DNA of 64,000 nt from Marinilabiliales bacterium (GTDB taxonomy: Bacteria; Bacteroidota; Bacteroidia; Bacteroidales; SZUA-534). The DNA is taken from contig DOTG01000026.1 of NCBI GenBank assembly GCA_003512955.1, forward strand, positions 62,001 through 126,000, in the 5' to 3' direction. Made by a program: the position numbers and the translations under genes. This document shows, one piece after another, positions 9,179 through 18,204 of the stretch. Below the pieces are notes generated by a model, which was not told the DNA's origin, ran no database searches, and saw only the letters and a program-made list of their open reading frames with translations. Position 1 is the first letter of the stretch, and each line of letters opens with the position of its first letter.

Positions 9179-12139
9179 TTATTTCTTAACAACTCTTGCA
9201 GAACCTTGCTGAGCCCCAGCTTTAACATTTAAAATATAGGCTCCTGGTTTTAACGAATTGCAGGATAACTCCAAAGTGTTTTCGCCAGCATAATAAGTGC
9301 CAAAATCTTTTGCATCAATCACCTGCCCAGCTAAATTGAGAATTTGAACTGTAATTTTAGCATCTTCCTTTAAGTTTAGTTTTACAGATGCCTTATCAAC
9401 AATGGGATTTGGAAATACAGTAAATGCCAATTGAGAAGATTTTGTTCCATTAAACAAATCATCATCCTCGGCGATTCCCACATAATTCATATCCTCGTAA
9501 AAACCCCGGCCATGGGTCCCAATATAAATTTTTCCATAATTTCCTTTGTTCCATTTAGCCATGGTCAACTGAGTAATTTGAAAAACAGGTACCGGACCTA
9601 ACCCATTTTGGTAAGGCTCCCAGGCAATAGTCCCTGCACCAACTTGTTGCGAAAATTTCTTAGCCCTAAATACGCCCATATCTGTTCCAACAAGAACATC
9701 GTTTTTGGTTTCATCAATTTCAAACAAGGCACAGAAAGCTGGCACATGAGGCAGATCACCAGTAACGTCGGTAAAATTAGAAAACGAACTACTGGCTGCT
9801 ACAGTAGTAGCTTGAGCACAGTAATACACATAAAAGTCGTTACTATAATTACCCAAAGTAACAAGCAGGTTATCCACATTATTTGGATCACAGGCCAACC
9901 CTGTAATGGCCTGGTTAAAGGCCCCTATCTTTGTTATAGTTGTGGTTGGCTTCCCAAAAATATAATCAGCTTCTTTATAGGTCCTCGCTGTATCAAAACC
10001 CGAAATCCGGTACAATTCATTTTCGCTGGTTGAAAAGAACAAATTATTGCCATCGGCTGAAAATTTCATCTGAGTTACATATTCATCTGCCCCCATGGTG
10101 TTTTTCTTAACAACCCGCCACCAACCTTTTTGAGCAATGGTAATATTCCAGTTTGCAGCGAATGGGGTTACCCAGATTTCATGTTTCATCCCAAGTGCAA
10201 ACAGGGCACGGTAGGGATCCTGGTAATAAAAAGTGTCATTTTCGAAATAATCTTTCTCAAAAGTTTTATAAACTGGTGCTTTATTTACATTGTAACTAGG
10301 GAATACAACTGTTGAACCCTTGGTATAGGTTTTTTTAGCAATAAACATGACAGAATCCATTCCAGTTATATCATTATCAGTTTCCCAATAAGTGATGGGT
10401 GTTACAAATGAGGCTGATTGCATATCAGGCTCATAGCCTCCTGAGGTCCATCCTTGGTAATCAGCAAGGTCAGAATTGTAGAAAGTATTCCAATCAGCAT
10501 AATTTTCATCATTATTGCGCCATAAGCCTCCAAAATACATGGTGACATAAGCTATGTTCGGCATTATCTGCGACATGACCACGTGTCCTCCATCTCCTCC
10601 CATCACAGAATAACCTGCTTTTTCATCAGTGCCAAATTCTTTGACTACCAATAAACTCCCATTATCCTGAGTTCCGCCAATCAATGTACCAGCACTATTG
10701 GCAGCAACAGAATAAAACTGAGTTACTCCGTAATTGTTATTCATGGTTTTAAATTGGTATTTGACACCGTCTTTATTTAAAAAACCTCTGCTAACGCCTC
10801 CATCGCTGCCAACAAACATGATTTGAGGATCTTTAGGATCGAACAAGATGATGTGCTGATCGGCATGAACATATAAGGAATAATAGGTGGGGGCATCCCA
10901 CATAGTAACCTGACTCCAGGCAAATAAATTTCCTGTATTTGCAGCAACGCCCGACCAAAGGTTTAATCCACCTACGAAAACCTGATTCTTATTTGTAGGG
11001 TTAACCGCAATGCAAACATCGTAAATACCTTGGCTTCCGAAAGGCTGGAACAAAGCCGATCCACCTTTACCAACAACAATCCAGTTGTCGCCACCATCTG
11101 TTGATTTATAGATGTTTTTCAATCCACTAGCTTGATTTACGGCAGCACAAAAAACAATATTAGGATCCTGAGGGGCATAAGCAAATTCTAAGCGGCCAAT
11201 ATTTGTTGTTGATATTAAATGGCCTTCCTCGGCGTTTTCAAGTTCGTCTTGACCCGAGCGAAGCACAAATTGAGATGCTCCTGCTTTTTTCACAAAACAT
11301 TTATTCGCGATGCTGGCAATAAAAGAGCCGTCGGAGGCTACTTTTACATCCATTGAGGTGCTGTTGTTATATACGCTTTCTTCTAACGGAGCAGGCCCCC
11401 AATTTACACCTCCGTCTGTAGAAACTTTCAGGCCTTGCGAAGTTGAAGCATACACAATGTTTGCATTTGAAGGATCTGCTGCCATTTTAAAAACCAATGT
11501 GAAGGCATCGTTCCCTTCCGTAGGTTCAGTGGCAGTTAACTTAGTAAAAGTGTTCCCTCTATCAGTAGATTTCCAGATTCCAGAGCCTAATATCATTGGG
11601 GTGGCGGTATTTAAACCATGATTGAAATGAACCCCTTCGCCGGTCCCAAAGTAGATATCGCCATTTGCAGCCTGGCAAATCGAGACAACAGCCAGATTGG
11701 CAAAATCCTCAGATGTTGCTCCCTGATATTCAACAGGCACCCAATATTGGCCTGAAGTGGTCGATTTCCATAAACCACCGGCAACTCCACCGGCAAACAT
11801 TAAGTTTGAATTGTCTTTATCGATTAACAAAGCACGGGTCCGTCCACCTATATTATTAGGTCCCCTGAATGCCCAGGCACTTTCTGTGCTTTTTCTACTC
11901 GATAGTATCTGTAACTGCTGCTGTGCTTTTTTAACATCAGATGCTTCAATGGTTTTGGTCAACTGATTTGCCCTTATATTAATAAGGTAATCTATGGCGC
12001 CTTGTGCACTGTATGTACCCTGCATGTTTTTTGATCTTGGAATGTAATTCCTTGTATAATGAGTCTGGGTCAGGGTAAATAACATAATCCCAACAACCAG
12101 TGCAAGAGTAAAATTTAAATATAAGTAATTGTTTTTCAT
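9179..12139 (-). CDS. Secreted Asp-box/sortilin-like beta-propeller protein with T9SS sorting domain
   Basis: 986-residue exported protein. It has an N-terminal hydrophobic signal (about residues 5-25) and then repeated Asp-box (BNR) motifs such as STDRGNTF, STDGGVNWG and STDGGDNW, spread over roughly 100-850 as in sortilin/Vps10-type propellers. The last 80 or so residues form a type A sorting domain for the Por (type IX) secretion system (FPNPIVDKASVKL, GQVIDAKDFG, LKPGAYILNVKAG, basic end). This predicts passage across the outer membrane and surface attachment or release. The substrate is unknown; Asp boxes alone do not prove glycosidase activity. It is monocistronic with a terminator. No exact promoter box was found upstream. 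Confidence 0.88.
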   Translation of the reverse strand: MKNNYLYLNFTLALVVGIMLFTLTQTHYTRNYIPRSKNMQGTYSAQGAIDYLINIRANQLTKTIEASDVKKAQQQLQILSSRKSTESAWAFRGPNNIGGRTRALLIDKDNSNLMFAGGVAGGLWKSTTSGQYWVPVEYQGATSEDFANLAVVSICQAANGDIYFGTGEGVHFNHGLNTATPMILGSGIWKSTDRGNTFTKLTATEPTEGNDAFTLVFKMAADPSNANIVYASTSQGLKVSTDGGVNWGPAPLEESVYNNSTSMDVKVASDGSFIASIANKCFVKKAGASQFVLRSGQDELENAEEGHLISTTNIGRLEFAYAPQDPNIVFCAAVNQASGLKNIYKSTDGGDNWIVVGKGGSALFQPFGSQGIYDVCIAVNPTNKNQVFVGGLNLWSGVAANTGNLFAWSQVTMWDAPTYYSLYVHADQHIILFDPKDPQIMFVGSDGGVSRGFLNKDGVKYQFKTMNNNYGVTQFYSVAANSAGTLIGGTQDNGSLLVVKEFGTDEKAGYSVMGGDGGHVVMSQIMPNIAYVTMYFGGLWRNNDENYADWNTFYNSDLADYQGWTSGGYEPDMQSASFVTPITYWETDNDITGMDSVMFIAKKTYTKGSTVVFPSYNVNKAPVYKTFEKDYFENDTFYYQDPYRALFALGMKHEIWVTPFAANWNITIAQKGWWRVVKKNTMGADEYVTQMKFSADGNNLFFSTSENELYRISGFDTARTYKEADYIFGKPTTTITKIGAFNQAITGLACDPNNVDNLLVTLGNYSNDFYVYYCAQATTVAASSSFSNFTDVTGDLPHVPAFCALFEIDETKNDVLVGTDMGVFRAKKFSQQVGAGTIAWEPYQNGLGPVPVFQITQLTMAKWNKGNYGKIYIGTHGRGFYEDMNYVGIAEDDDLFNGTKSSQLAFTVFPNPIVDKASVKLNLKEDAKITVQILNLAGQVIDAKDFGTYYAGENTLELSCNSLKPGAYILNVKAGAQQGSARVVKK

Positions 12140-12268
12140 ACTGTTATGATTTCAATTTTCGTTGTAACCTTTTAAATTAACGGCAAGCAAGATAAATAAA
12201 ATTAAACCAATTATAAAAGTAAATGGATAAGCAACTTCAACACGTTAAACCTTTTTAGCAGCATAAAT

Positions 12269-13036
12269 TTAATCATTTTTTACCTCTTTTTTATTCGATT
12301 TTGATGAAACACCTCTTGGATTCACAATTCTTCCAAATCGGTAACTCAAAAAAATAGAAGCAAAATAAAAATGGTTATGCTCATTAGCCATAATTTCAAT
12401 AACTTTTGGGAACACATCAATCCCTATTCCACCTTCAATGGCGTTGATGACCAAATCGCGGTTGCTAAATTCAAAACTGGCACCAAACTTTGAAGTAATG
12501 CCCGGTATTACTTTAATTTCATTGAACCCTTTGTAAAATGGAGCTCCTCCATAAATATTATCGGGCAAAGAATTTTTGTTAATTTTTTCAACTATTTGCG
12601 TTGGCATTACCTGAGTAATATAATAAATCGGTTTAACTATCCCGGCATCGATACCAACATGGTAAAAACACCTAACCTCTATTCCTCCCTTATCCTTTTT
12701 TTGAAAGAAGGTGAATAAATTCCCATAACTGAAGCGGAAGTTGTAAAATTCATTTTGCTTGCCAAAGACAAACCGACGGAATTCAGGGTATTGGGGATGG
12801 TATTGTTTGTATTCTTTGGGATCCTTGAACTTGACCCATTCTACATTCCAAAGGTTTTTTTTGCGGATGGTTACCATCTTTCCATAAGTGTAACCCATTC
12901 CCCATCCATTGTTATTAATAAGAAAGGCAAAGGTATGCTCGTTTCGGATCAAAGCTTTGTTTTCGGTAGTAACCTCGCCTTGGGCAAAAATAGTATTACA
13001 AGCAAAAAGTAAAACGATGATGAATGGGTACCTCAT
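12269..13036 (-). CDS. Secreted/outer-membrane protein of unknown function
   Basis: I do not recognise the family. From the ATG at 13036 it encodes 255 residues with a clear signal peptide (MRYPFIIVLLFACNTIFAQ). The rest has alternating polar/hydrophobic, aromatic-rich strands (for example NEFYNFRFSYGNLF, FYFASIFLSYRFGRI), which suggests a small outer-membrane beta-barrel. The last dozen residues are charged. A longer reading from TTG at 13054 is open, but GGAGG about 11 bases before the ATG decides for 13036. It lies 47 bases downstream of a 41-residue lipoprotein on the same strand, so the two are probably co-transcribed. Confidence 0.75.
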   Translation of the reverse strand: MRYPFIIVLLFACNTIFAQGEVTTENKALIRNEHTFAFLINNNGWGMGYTYGKMVTIRKKNLWNVEWVKFKDPKEYKQYHPQYPEFRRFVFGKQNEFYNFRFSYGNLFTFFQKKDKGGIEVRCFYHVGIDAGIVKPIYYITQVMPTQIVEKINKNSLPDNIYGGAPFYKGFNEIKVIPGITSKFGASFEFSNRDLVINAIEGGIGIDVFPKVIEIMANEHNHFYFASIFLSYRFGRIVNPRGVSSKSNKKEVKND

Positions 13037-13083
13037 AAAAAAACAAACCTCCAATTAAAGAGGTTCTGTTAAAGTGAAACCGG

Positions 13084-13209
13084 TTAAGCCGGTTGTTCAA
13101 CAGTTGTGGGCTCTGCTTTTGAATAGGCCGGGCAATCTGCAGTTTTACATGAACTGAATAAAGCTAAACCAAATAAGGCTGCAACCACTAACACCAATAA
13201 TCTTTTCAT
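13084..13209 (-). CDS. Small lipoprotein, 41 residues
   Basis: A very short gene read directly from the sequence: ATG at 13209, TAA at 13084. The product starts MKRLLVLVVAALFGLALFSS and is followed by Cys21, a convincing lipoprotein signal with a lipobox ending SSC. That leaves a mature peptide of only about 21 residues containing KTADCPAYSKAEP. Small Bacteroidota lipoproteins with a CPAY motif are known to me, but the function is not. A near-consensus -7 box (TACTTTTA) lies about 50 bases upstream. It precedes the putative barrel gene at 12269-13036. Confidence 0.7.
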   Translation of the reverse strand: MKRLLVLVVAALFGLALFSSCKTADCPAYSKAEPTTVEQPA

Positions 13210-13292
13210 GTGATCAATCTTTAAATCAATAAAACATAATAATACACTCCGATAACACGCTAAAAGTAAGCAAAATCATTTAAAACCTAAAA

Positions 13293-15392
13293 TTATTTTC
13301 CAAGCTCTTGAAACAAAATTACATCAAAGTCGCTTTTTCCACCTTGAACCTTAACAAAGGTGGCCTTAATTTTGTTTTCGTCACCAATCCATTCCTTAAA
13401 TTTTGTTTCATCACACTTTTCAGCAAGACCAATTGCTTTACGTTTGCAGATAGTGAGCATAGTTTGTTCAAATTTCTCAGGGTTTTTCTCTTTTGCCGGC
13501 ACTTGTAAAATATATTCCATGGCACGGTCAAATTCATTTAAATTATAATGGACAATAGCTTTATTAATCAGTGCCTCCTTATACCTTGGAGAAATTTCAA
13601 GTGCCTTTTGATAATAGATTAACGCGGTCTTTTTATCACCAGTTAAGTCATAACTAGTGGCTAAATTGTTTAAATTCTGTAAATGATAAGGGTTGATGGC
13701 ATAGGCATCGGTAAATGATGCTTTTGCCCCTTCCATATTTTTAAATGTTGACAGTGCAACACCCTCGTAATAAGCCATGGGTGTAGTAAAATTATCGAGC
13801 GTATAAAGACTGCCACGCACACTGTGCGCCGCCCGATAAACCAAATTAAAGTTTTTGGTTTTAATGCCGTACTTAACTGCCCTTGCCGCTTTTTCTCCCT
13901 TGAAAAATTGATGGGCTGCCCAAAGGTTTGCAGTAGCTAGAAGCAAGAAGAGAAATGAAAATGCAACTTTCCCTAGTGGCTTTGAGATATTCAATTCAGA
14001 AGCTTCATTTTTGGGCAATTCATTTAGTATCAGCACGAATAAAAGGATCATCATTACATTATGGGTAACCCTTTCGCGTGGAAACGATACAAACATGTCG
14101 ATCATAAAGCCTATTAAAAAGGCAAAGGCTAAAGCAGATAATACCTTTCCTGACCAATCCTTGTTTTTTAATAAATTCCGGAATGCAATAACTAAAAGGC
14201 CAATGAAGATTACCATGTAAAAAAAGAACCCGGCCAATCCGTTTTCGGAAAGGATCCACAAAAAGTCGTTGTGAGGGCGTTGAAATAACAATGTGCCGTT
14301 ACGGAGGTCATGCTCAAACCTATCAAGTCCGTATTTTGGATACATCACCCACCATTGCCCGCCACCAATACCAAACAAGGGTTTCTCCTTGAAAAGTTTG
14401 ATGGTGTTTTCCCAAACATATACGCGTGTTTCGGTAGAGGATGGGGTAAGAAAACGATCATCCCCGCAGGCCAGTTCGGTATTAACCACCTGGCCCATTT
14501 TGTCGGTAATCACTTTAAAAATTTTAATGTCGGCCTTTTGCACAACAACCAAACCGAGAACTATAATAATTACCGGGCTAACAATAAAAACCAATTTTAA
14601 CCGGTTGCTCAATGTTTTACCTGCATGCCCGGGCATTAAAAAAAACAGGTAAAAATAAGCAAGTGCTAACAATATTGACAGAGACAAAGCTGATGCACCC
14701 CAAATACCTTTAGATGCCAACAGAAAAATAAAAACTATTGCCGAAAGAAATAATAAGATGGATAAGATTCTCCAGAACTTTTTGTAAAAAACAATGCCAT
14801 AAATTGCAAAAGGTAAGCTTATAAAGAGATATGAACTGAATAAATTCCAGTTAGCCAACGTGGACAGTACCTTAACCATGGATTGGCGTAAATAATAGCC
14901 ATAACTGCCGGTAGCATTTTTAAATGGAGTAAAATCGGAATTATAAAGCTGTACATAACCTATGGCAAGATAAAAAGTAGTCATTAACAGCACCGATTTG
15001 ATGATAACATTTTTCCCTTTTGGCTCCTGATGTAACAATTGATATAAATAGAAAAATAAAATAACATAGGTAGCCTCTTTGGTAAAATGAAAAACTGCCT
15101 CATTGCTATTAATAACTCCAAAAGAACCGATTATATTTACAACCAGATAAGCAACGGCTGAGCCAAAAATAATCTTTTCTGCCAACCCCAAACGGAATTT
15201 GATTTGCTCACGGAAAACACGGAAAACCAATAAAATTGTAATAACCAGAATGAGTAATGTTAAAACCAAATAAGCAGAATATAAAACGGGGTCGAGTAGT
15301 TTGGTGGTATAGATAAAAGGTAAGGCAATTAAAAACAAAGCGATGAATAACCACTCCAACTTACCAAAATAGCGTTCTAAAAGGCGTACCAT
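13293..15392 (-). CDS. O-antigen ligase/polymerase-family membrane protein with C-terminal TPR repeats
   Basis: 699-residue inner-membrane protein with about 12 transmembrane helices in residues 10-490, then a soluble tail. The Wzy_C/WaaL signature is visible as RPHNDFLWILSENGLAGF (His near 373), following a large periplasmic loop with ETRVYVWENTIKLF and GGGQWWVMYPKYG. The tail (about 560-650) holds TPR units such as NPYHLQNLNNLATSY and EISPRYKEALINKAIVHYNL. Family members join or polymerise lipid-linked glycans; the TPR tail is common in Bacteroidota versions. No other polysaccharide genes are adjacent, so the substrate is open. A -7-like CATCTTTG is at 15431-15438. Confidence 0.85.
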   Translation of the reverse strand: MVRLLERYFGKLEWLFIALFLIALPFIYTTKLLDPVLYSAYLVLTLLILVITILLVFRVFREQIKFRLGLAEKIIFGSAVAYLVVNIIGSFGVINSNEAVFHFTKEATYVILFFYLYQLLHQEPKGKNVIIKSVLLMTTFYLAIGYVQLYNSDFTPFKNATGSYGYYLRQSMVKVLSTLANWNLFSSYLFISLPFAIYGIVFYKKFWRILSILLFLSAIVFIFLLASKGIWGASALSLSILLALAYFYLFFLMPGHAGKTLSNRLKLVFIVSPVIIIVLGLVVVQKADIKIFKVITDKMGQVVNTELACGDDRFLTPSSTETRVYVWENTIKLFKEKPLFGIGGGQWWVMYPKYGLDRFEHDLRNGTLLFQRPHNDFLWILSENGLAGFFFYMVIFIGLLVIAFRNLLKNKDWSGKVLSALAFAFLIGFMIDMFVSFPRERVTHNVMMILLFVLILNELPKNEASELNISKPLGKVAFSFLFLLLATANLWAAHQFFKGEKAARAVKYGIKTKNFNLVYRAAHSVRGSLYTLDNFTTPMAYYEGVALSTFKNMEGAKASFTDAYAINPYHLQNLNNLATSYDLTGDKKTALIYYQKALEISPRYKEALINKAIVHYNLNEFDRAMEYILQVPAKEKNPEKFEQTMLTICKRKAIGLAEKCDETKFKEWIGDENKIKATFVKVQGGKSDFDVILFQELGK

Positions 15393-15430
15393 ATCTGTTT
15401 GAAAATTTATGCTGTCAATTTTTTAAGGCT

Positions 15431-15438
15431 CAAAGATG
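15431..15438 (-). promoter_or_regulatory. -7-like box (CATCTTTG) for the O-antigen ligase-like gene
   Basis: Minus strand reads CATCTTTG, one mismatch from TAnnTTTG (C for T at the first position), 39 bases before the ATG. The same variant precedes rlmD and the polysaccharide deacetylase. Confidence 0.3.
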
Positions 15439-15525
15439 CGTATTTTTCATCTAAAAACCTGCACTGTAAAACAGTTTTTACTTTCCCCCGGAAAACGCGA
15501 GTTTTTAATTTCCCTTGAATGGATT

Positions 15526-15533
15526 TACATTTG
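15526..15533 (+). promoter_or_regulatory. -7 promoter box for nitroreductase
   Basis: TACATTTG is an exact TAnnTTTG match. The predicted start site (about 15540) is only some five bases before the ATG at 15545, so the mRNA would be almost leaderless; no Shine-Dalgarno is visible. Confidence 0.45.
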
Positions 15534-15544
15534 TGAAAAAAACT

Positions 15545-16288
15545 ATGAAAACCATTTTTAATCATCGTTCAATTCGGAAATATAAAAACACACCTATTGA
15601 GCAGACTTTGCTCACAAAAATACTTGAGGCAGGAGCCAGAGCCTCAAATACCGGCAATATGCAAGTGTATAGCATGGTAGTTACCAAAGACGAAACCTTA
15701 CGGAAACAACTTTGGGAGGCACACTTTAAGCAATCCATGGTTTTAGAAGCCCCTGTTCATATAACTTTTTGCGCCGACATCAACCGGTTTAGCCAATGGT
15801 GCCAATTGAGAAATGCCGAACCCGGTTACGATAACTTTCTCTGGCTGTATAATGCCACCATCGACGCGGTGCTGGCCAGCCAAAATGTGTGCCTGGAAGC
15901 GGAAAGTTACGGGTTGGGGATTTGTTATCTGGGAACCACAACCTATATGTCGCAAAAAATAACCGACATTTTGGAACTTCCCAAAGGGGTGGTGCCAGTA
16001 ACTGCTATCGTGTTGGGATACCCCAACGAGCAGCCTCAACTGACCGACAGGTTGCCATTGCAAGGTGTAGTCCATTACGAAAAATACCAGCCTTATACCC
16101 GCCAAAGCATTGAAACCATTTACGCTGAAAAGGAAGCCTCACCTTTGACTCAAAAATTGATTGCCGAAAACCAGACTGAAAACCTTGCCCAGATTTTTAC
16201 AGAAAAGCGATATAAAAAAGCAGACAATGTCTATTTTTCAAAAACTTTCCTGAAAACACTGAAAAAGCAAGGGTTTATGAACGATTAG
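15545..16288 (+). CDS. Nitroreductase-family flavoprotein (NAD(P)H-dependent)
   Basis: FMN-dependent oxidoreductase, 247 residues. HRSIRKYKNTPIE is the FMN-phosphate binding start, SNTGNMQVYSMVV lies at about 34-46, and the GLGICYLG motif is central. The C-terminal extension (about 200-247) resembles the NfsA/flavin-reductase subgroup. An upstream in-frame TTG (15515) extends the ORF by ten codons, but the -7 box covers that stretch and would put the TTG before the transcript start, so I use the ATG at 15545. The physiological substrate is unknown. Confidence 0.88.
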   Translation: MKTIFNHRSIRKYKNTPIEQTLLTKILEAGARASNTGNMQVYSMVVTKDETLRKQLWEAHFKQSMVLEAPVHITFCADINRFSQWCQLRNAEPGYDNFLWLYNATIDAVLASQNVCLEAESYGLGICYLGTTTYMSQKITDILELPKGVVPVTAIVLGYPNEQPQLTDRLPLQGVVHYEKYQPYTRQSIETIYAEKEASPLTQKLIAENQTENLAQIFTEKRYKKADNVYFSKTFLKTLKKQGFMND

Positions 16289-16330
16289 TTTAATAGAAAT
16301 CAGACTTAACAAGGTTTTACAAAAAGAAAG

Positions 16331-17995
16331 ATGCAGAAAGGGATTTATAGCATTGTACTACTTGCCTTTACCTTTATTTTGTTTCATGATGCCATTGTTT
16401 GCCAGGCCCAAAAAAAGAACCTACCTGTTCATTTTATCGGCGAATGTAATATTCCTGAAATTCCTGCATCATGTCAAACTTTAGAAGAATTGATTCCCTT
16501 ATTGGGAAAATTAAAACAACAATATCAAAACAATGGGTATCCAGATTTTTCAGTGGACACGCTTTTTGCCGATTCTGCCATCCATATTTCGGTGCATCTG
16601 GGTGAACGTTTTTTAATGCTTCCCCTGACTATATCACCTCCTGATTATGAATATCTGTTACCTAGGGCTAAAAACCTGGTTCTATTTCAACAGTCCATTA
16701 TTGATGATACGGAACACCGTATTATAAAGCAGTTGAACAACCTGGGCTATGTATTGGCATCGCTTGAAAAAAAAACCACTTTGGAAGAAAATACTATAGC
16801 CATTCATTACCTAGTTACTCCCCATGAAAAATTTTATTTCGATACCCTCTCAATGGTTCAACCGACTTTCATCCATCCGTATTACGTGATGCGGAAAACA
16901 GCCATTTTGCCGAACCAACCCTATCAACCTAACAAAACATCACAAATAAAGCAAGCAATTGACCAAACAGGATTTATGGCGTTCGATTCCTCTTTTATTG
17001 TTTTGAATGGCACCAAAGCAAGGGTTCATCTGTTTTTGCACCCATTAAAAAACAGCCAATTCACGGGAATTATTGGAATGTCAACCAACGAGGCCCACAA
17101 ACTTGAGCTTACCGGTGATGTTGGCCTGCTTTTGGTGAATCTTTTAAACCACGGGGAACAGCTATCTTTTAAATGGAACAGCCCGGCCGCAAGTTCTCAA
17201 AACCTGGATGTGAATGTTCAGTTGCCCTATATTTTCAAAAGTCCGGCAGGTGCCATGGCAAAAGCCACTTTTGAGAAATTGGATAGTTCCTATTCAAACA
17301 CGACCCTTGAAGCGGGTATCCTCATTGAGTTTTTTCAAAAAGGGGTTTTTACGATAAAATACCAATGGAACAATTCGTCCGTTGGGTCAAATTATTTGGA
17401 TACCTACACCCCTTACGAAAGCAATTTATACGGTTTTGAATACAAATTCAGCAAGTTTAACTACCCGGTGTTTCCTACTCAAGGAGTTGGATTTGAGCTT
17501 TCGGCCCTGATTGGAAACCAAACAAAAGAAAAAGCCACCACCAACGGGTACCAATCACTTTTTTCTGAGATTCAATTAAAATCGGAATTGATTTACCCAT
17601 TAACTTTTGGTTCCGTTCAAGTGAAAAACAGGTCATCATACTTGTTCAACGATTCGCTCCCTGCAAATAAATTTTATCGGCTGGGAGGTTTCAATTCTTT
17701 TGAAGGATTTCAGGAACAGTCAATTGCTTGCAAAGGATTTACCTATTTCACAGGTGCTTACCGGATTCCTTTAAACGAAACCTCACTGGTTCAATTATTT
17801 TATCAGGTGGGCTGGTTCAATGAATCGGGAAAACCGTCCATCACAATCCAAATGCGGCAATCTATGGGAGTAGGTTTAAACCTGGATACGCCAGCCGGAC
17901 GTTTGTCCCTATCTTTTGCTTTAGGAAAAGAACCGGGTAAAACCATACGCTTTGATCAGGGTAAACTGCATATTGGTTATGCCAATCGGTTTTAA
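16331..17995 (+). CDS. Omp85/BamA-type outer-membrane protein with POTRA-like N-terminus
   Basis: 554 residues with a signal peptide (about 1-27, ending near CQAQ). Residues about 30-215 look like POTRA-type modules (YQNNGYPDFSVDTLF, KQLNNLGYVLASLEKK). Residues about 230-554 are strand-rich beta-barrel with the Omp85-like PVFPTQGVGFEL and NKFYRLGGFNSFEGF, and the chain ends in Phe (GYANRF), a normal outer-membrane beta-signal. It is shorter than BamA and is more like TamA or the barrel half of type Vd autotransporters. It is followed, after 209 bases, by a patatin gene. Role unknown. Confidence 0.8.
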   Translation: MQKGIYSIVLLAFTFILFHDAIVCQAQKKNLPVHFIGECNIPEIPASCQTLEELIPLLGKLKQQYQNNGYPDFSVDTLFADSAIHISVHLGERFLMLPLTISPPDYEYLLPRAKNLVLFQQSIIDDTEHRIIKQLNNLGYVLASLEKKTTLEENTIAIHYLVTPHEKFYFDTLSMVQPTFIHPYYVMRKTAILPNQPYQPNKTSQIKQAIDQTGFMAFDSSFIVLNGTKARVHLFLHPLKNSQFTGIIGMSTNEAHKLELTGDVGLLLVNLLNHGEQLSFKWNSPAASSQNLDVNVQLPYIFKSPAGAMAKATFEKLDSSYSNTTLEAGILIEFFQKGVFTIKYQWNNSSVGSNYLDTYTPYESNLYGFEYKFSKFNYPVFPTQGVGFELSALIGNQTKEKATTNGYQSLFSEIQLKSELIYPLTFGSVQVKNRSSYLFNDSLPANKFYRLGGFNSFEGFQEQSIACKGFTYFTGAYRIPLNETSLVQLFYQVGWFNESGKPSITIQMRQSMGVGLNLDTPAGRLSLSFALGKEPGKTIRFDQGKLHIGYANRF

Positions 17996-18204
17996 TTCAA
18001 ACAAAAATACTTAGATACTAAGCTAAACCCGTAGTAATCATCCGATAGCTTGCCGCGGTTCTTCGGGGATAGTTAACCGTCTTTAAGAATCCAACCCGTT
18101 GATCTTCTTAATTCAACAGATGACATTCAGGATAAAGGATGCAGATGGTTTGTTTTCATATCAATTTTATATTACTTCGCACCAAAAATTACATTATCAA
18201 GCCA

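Noticed and set aside
14293..14652. 119-codon plus-strand open reading inside the O-antigen-ligase-like gene
   Set aside because: It is a shadow on the opposite strand of a well-supported gene; composition and sequence do not look like a protein family.
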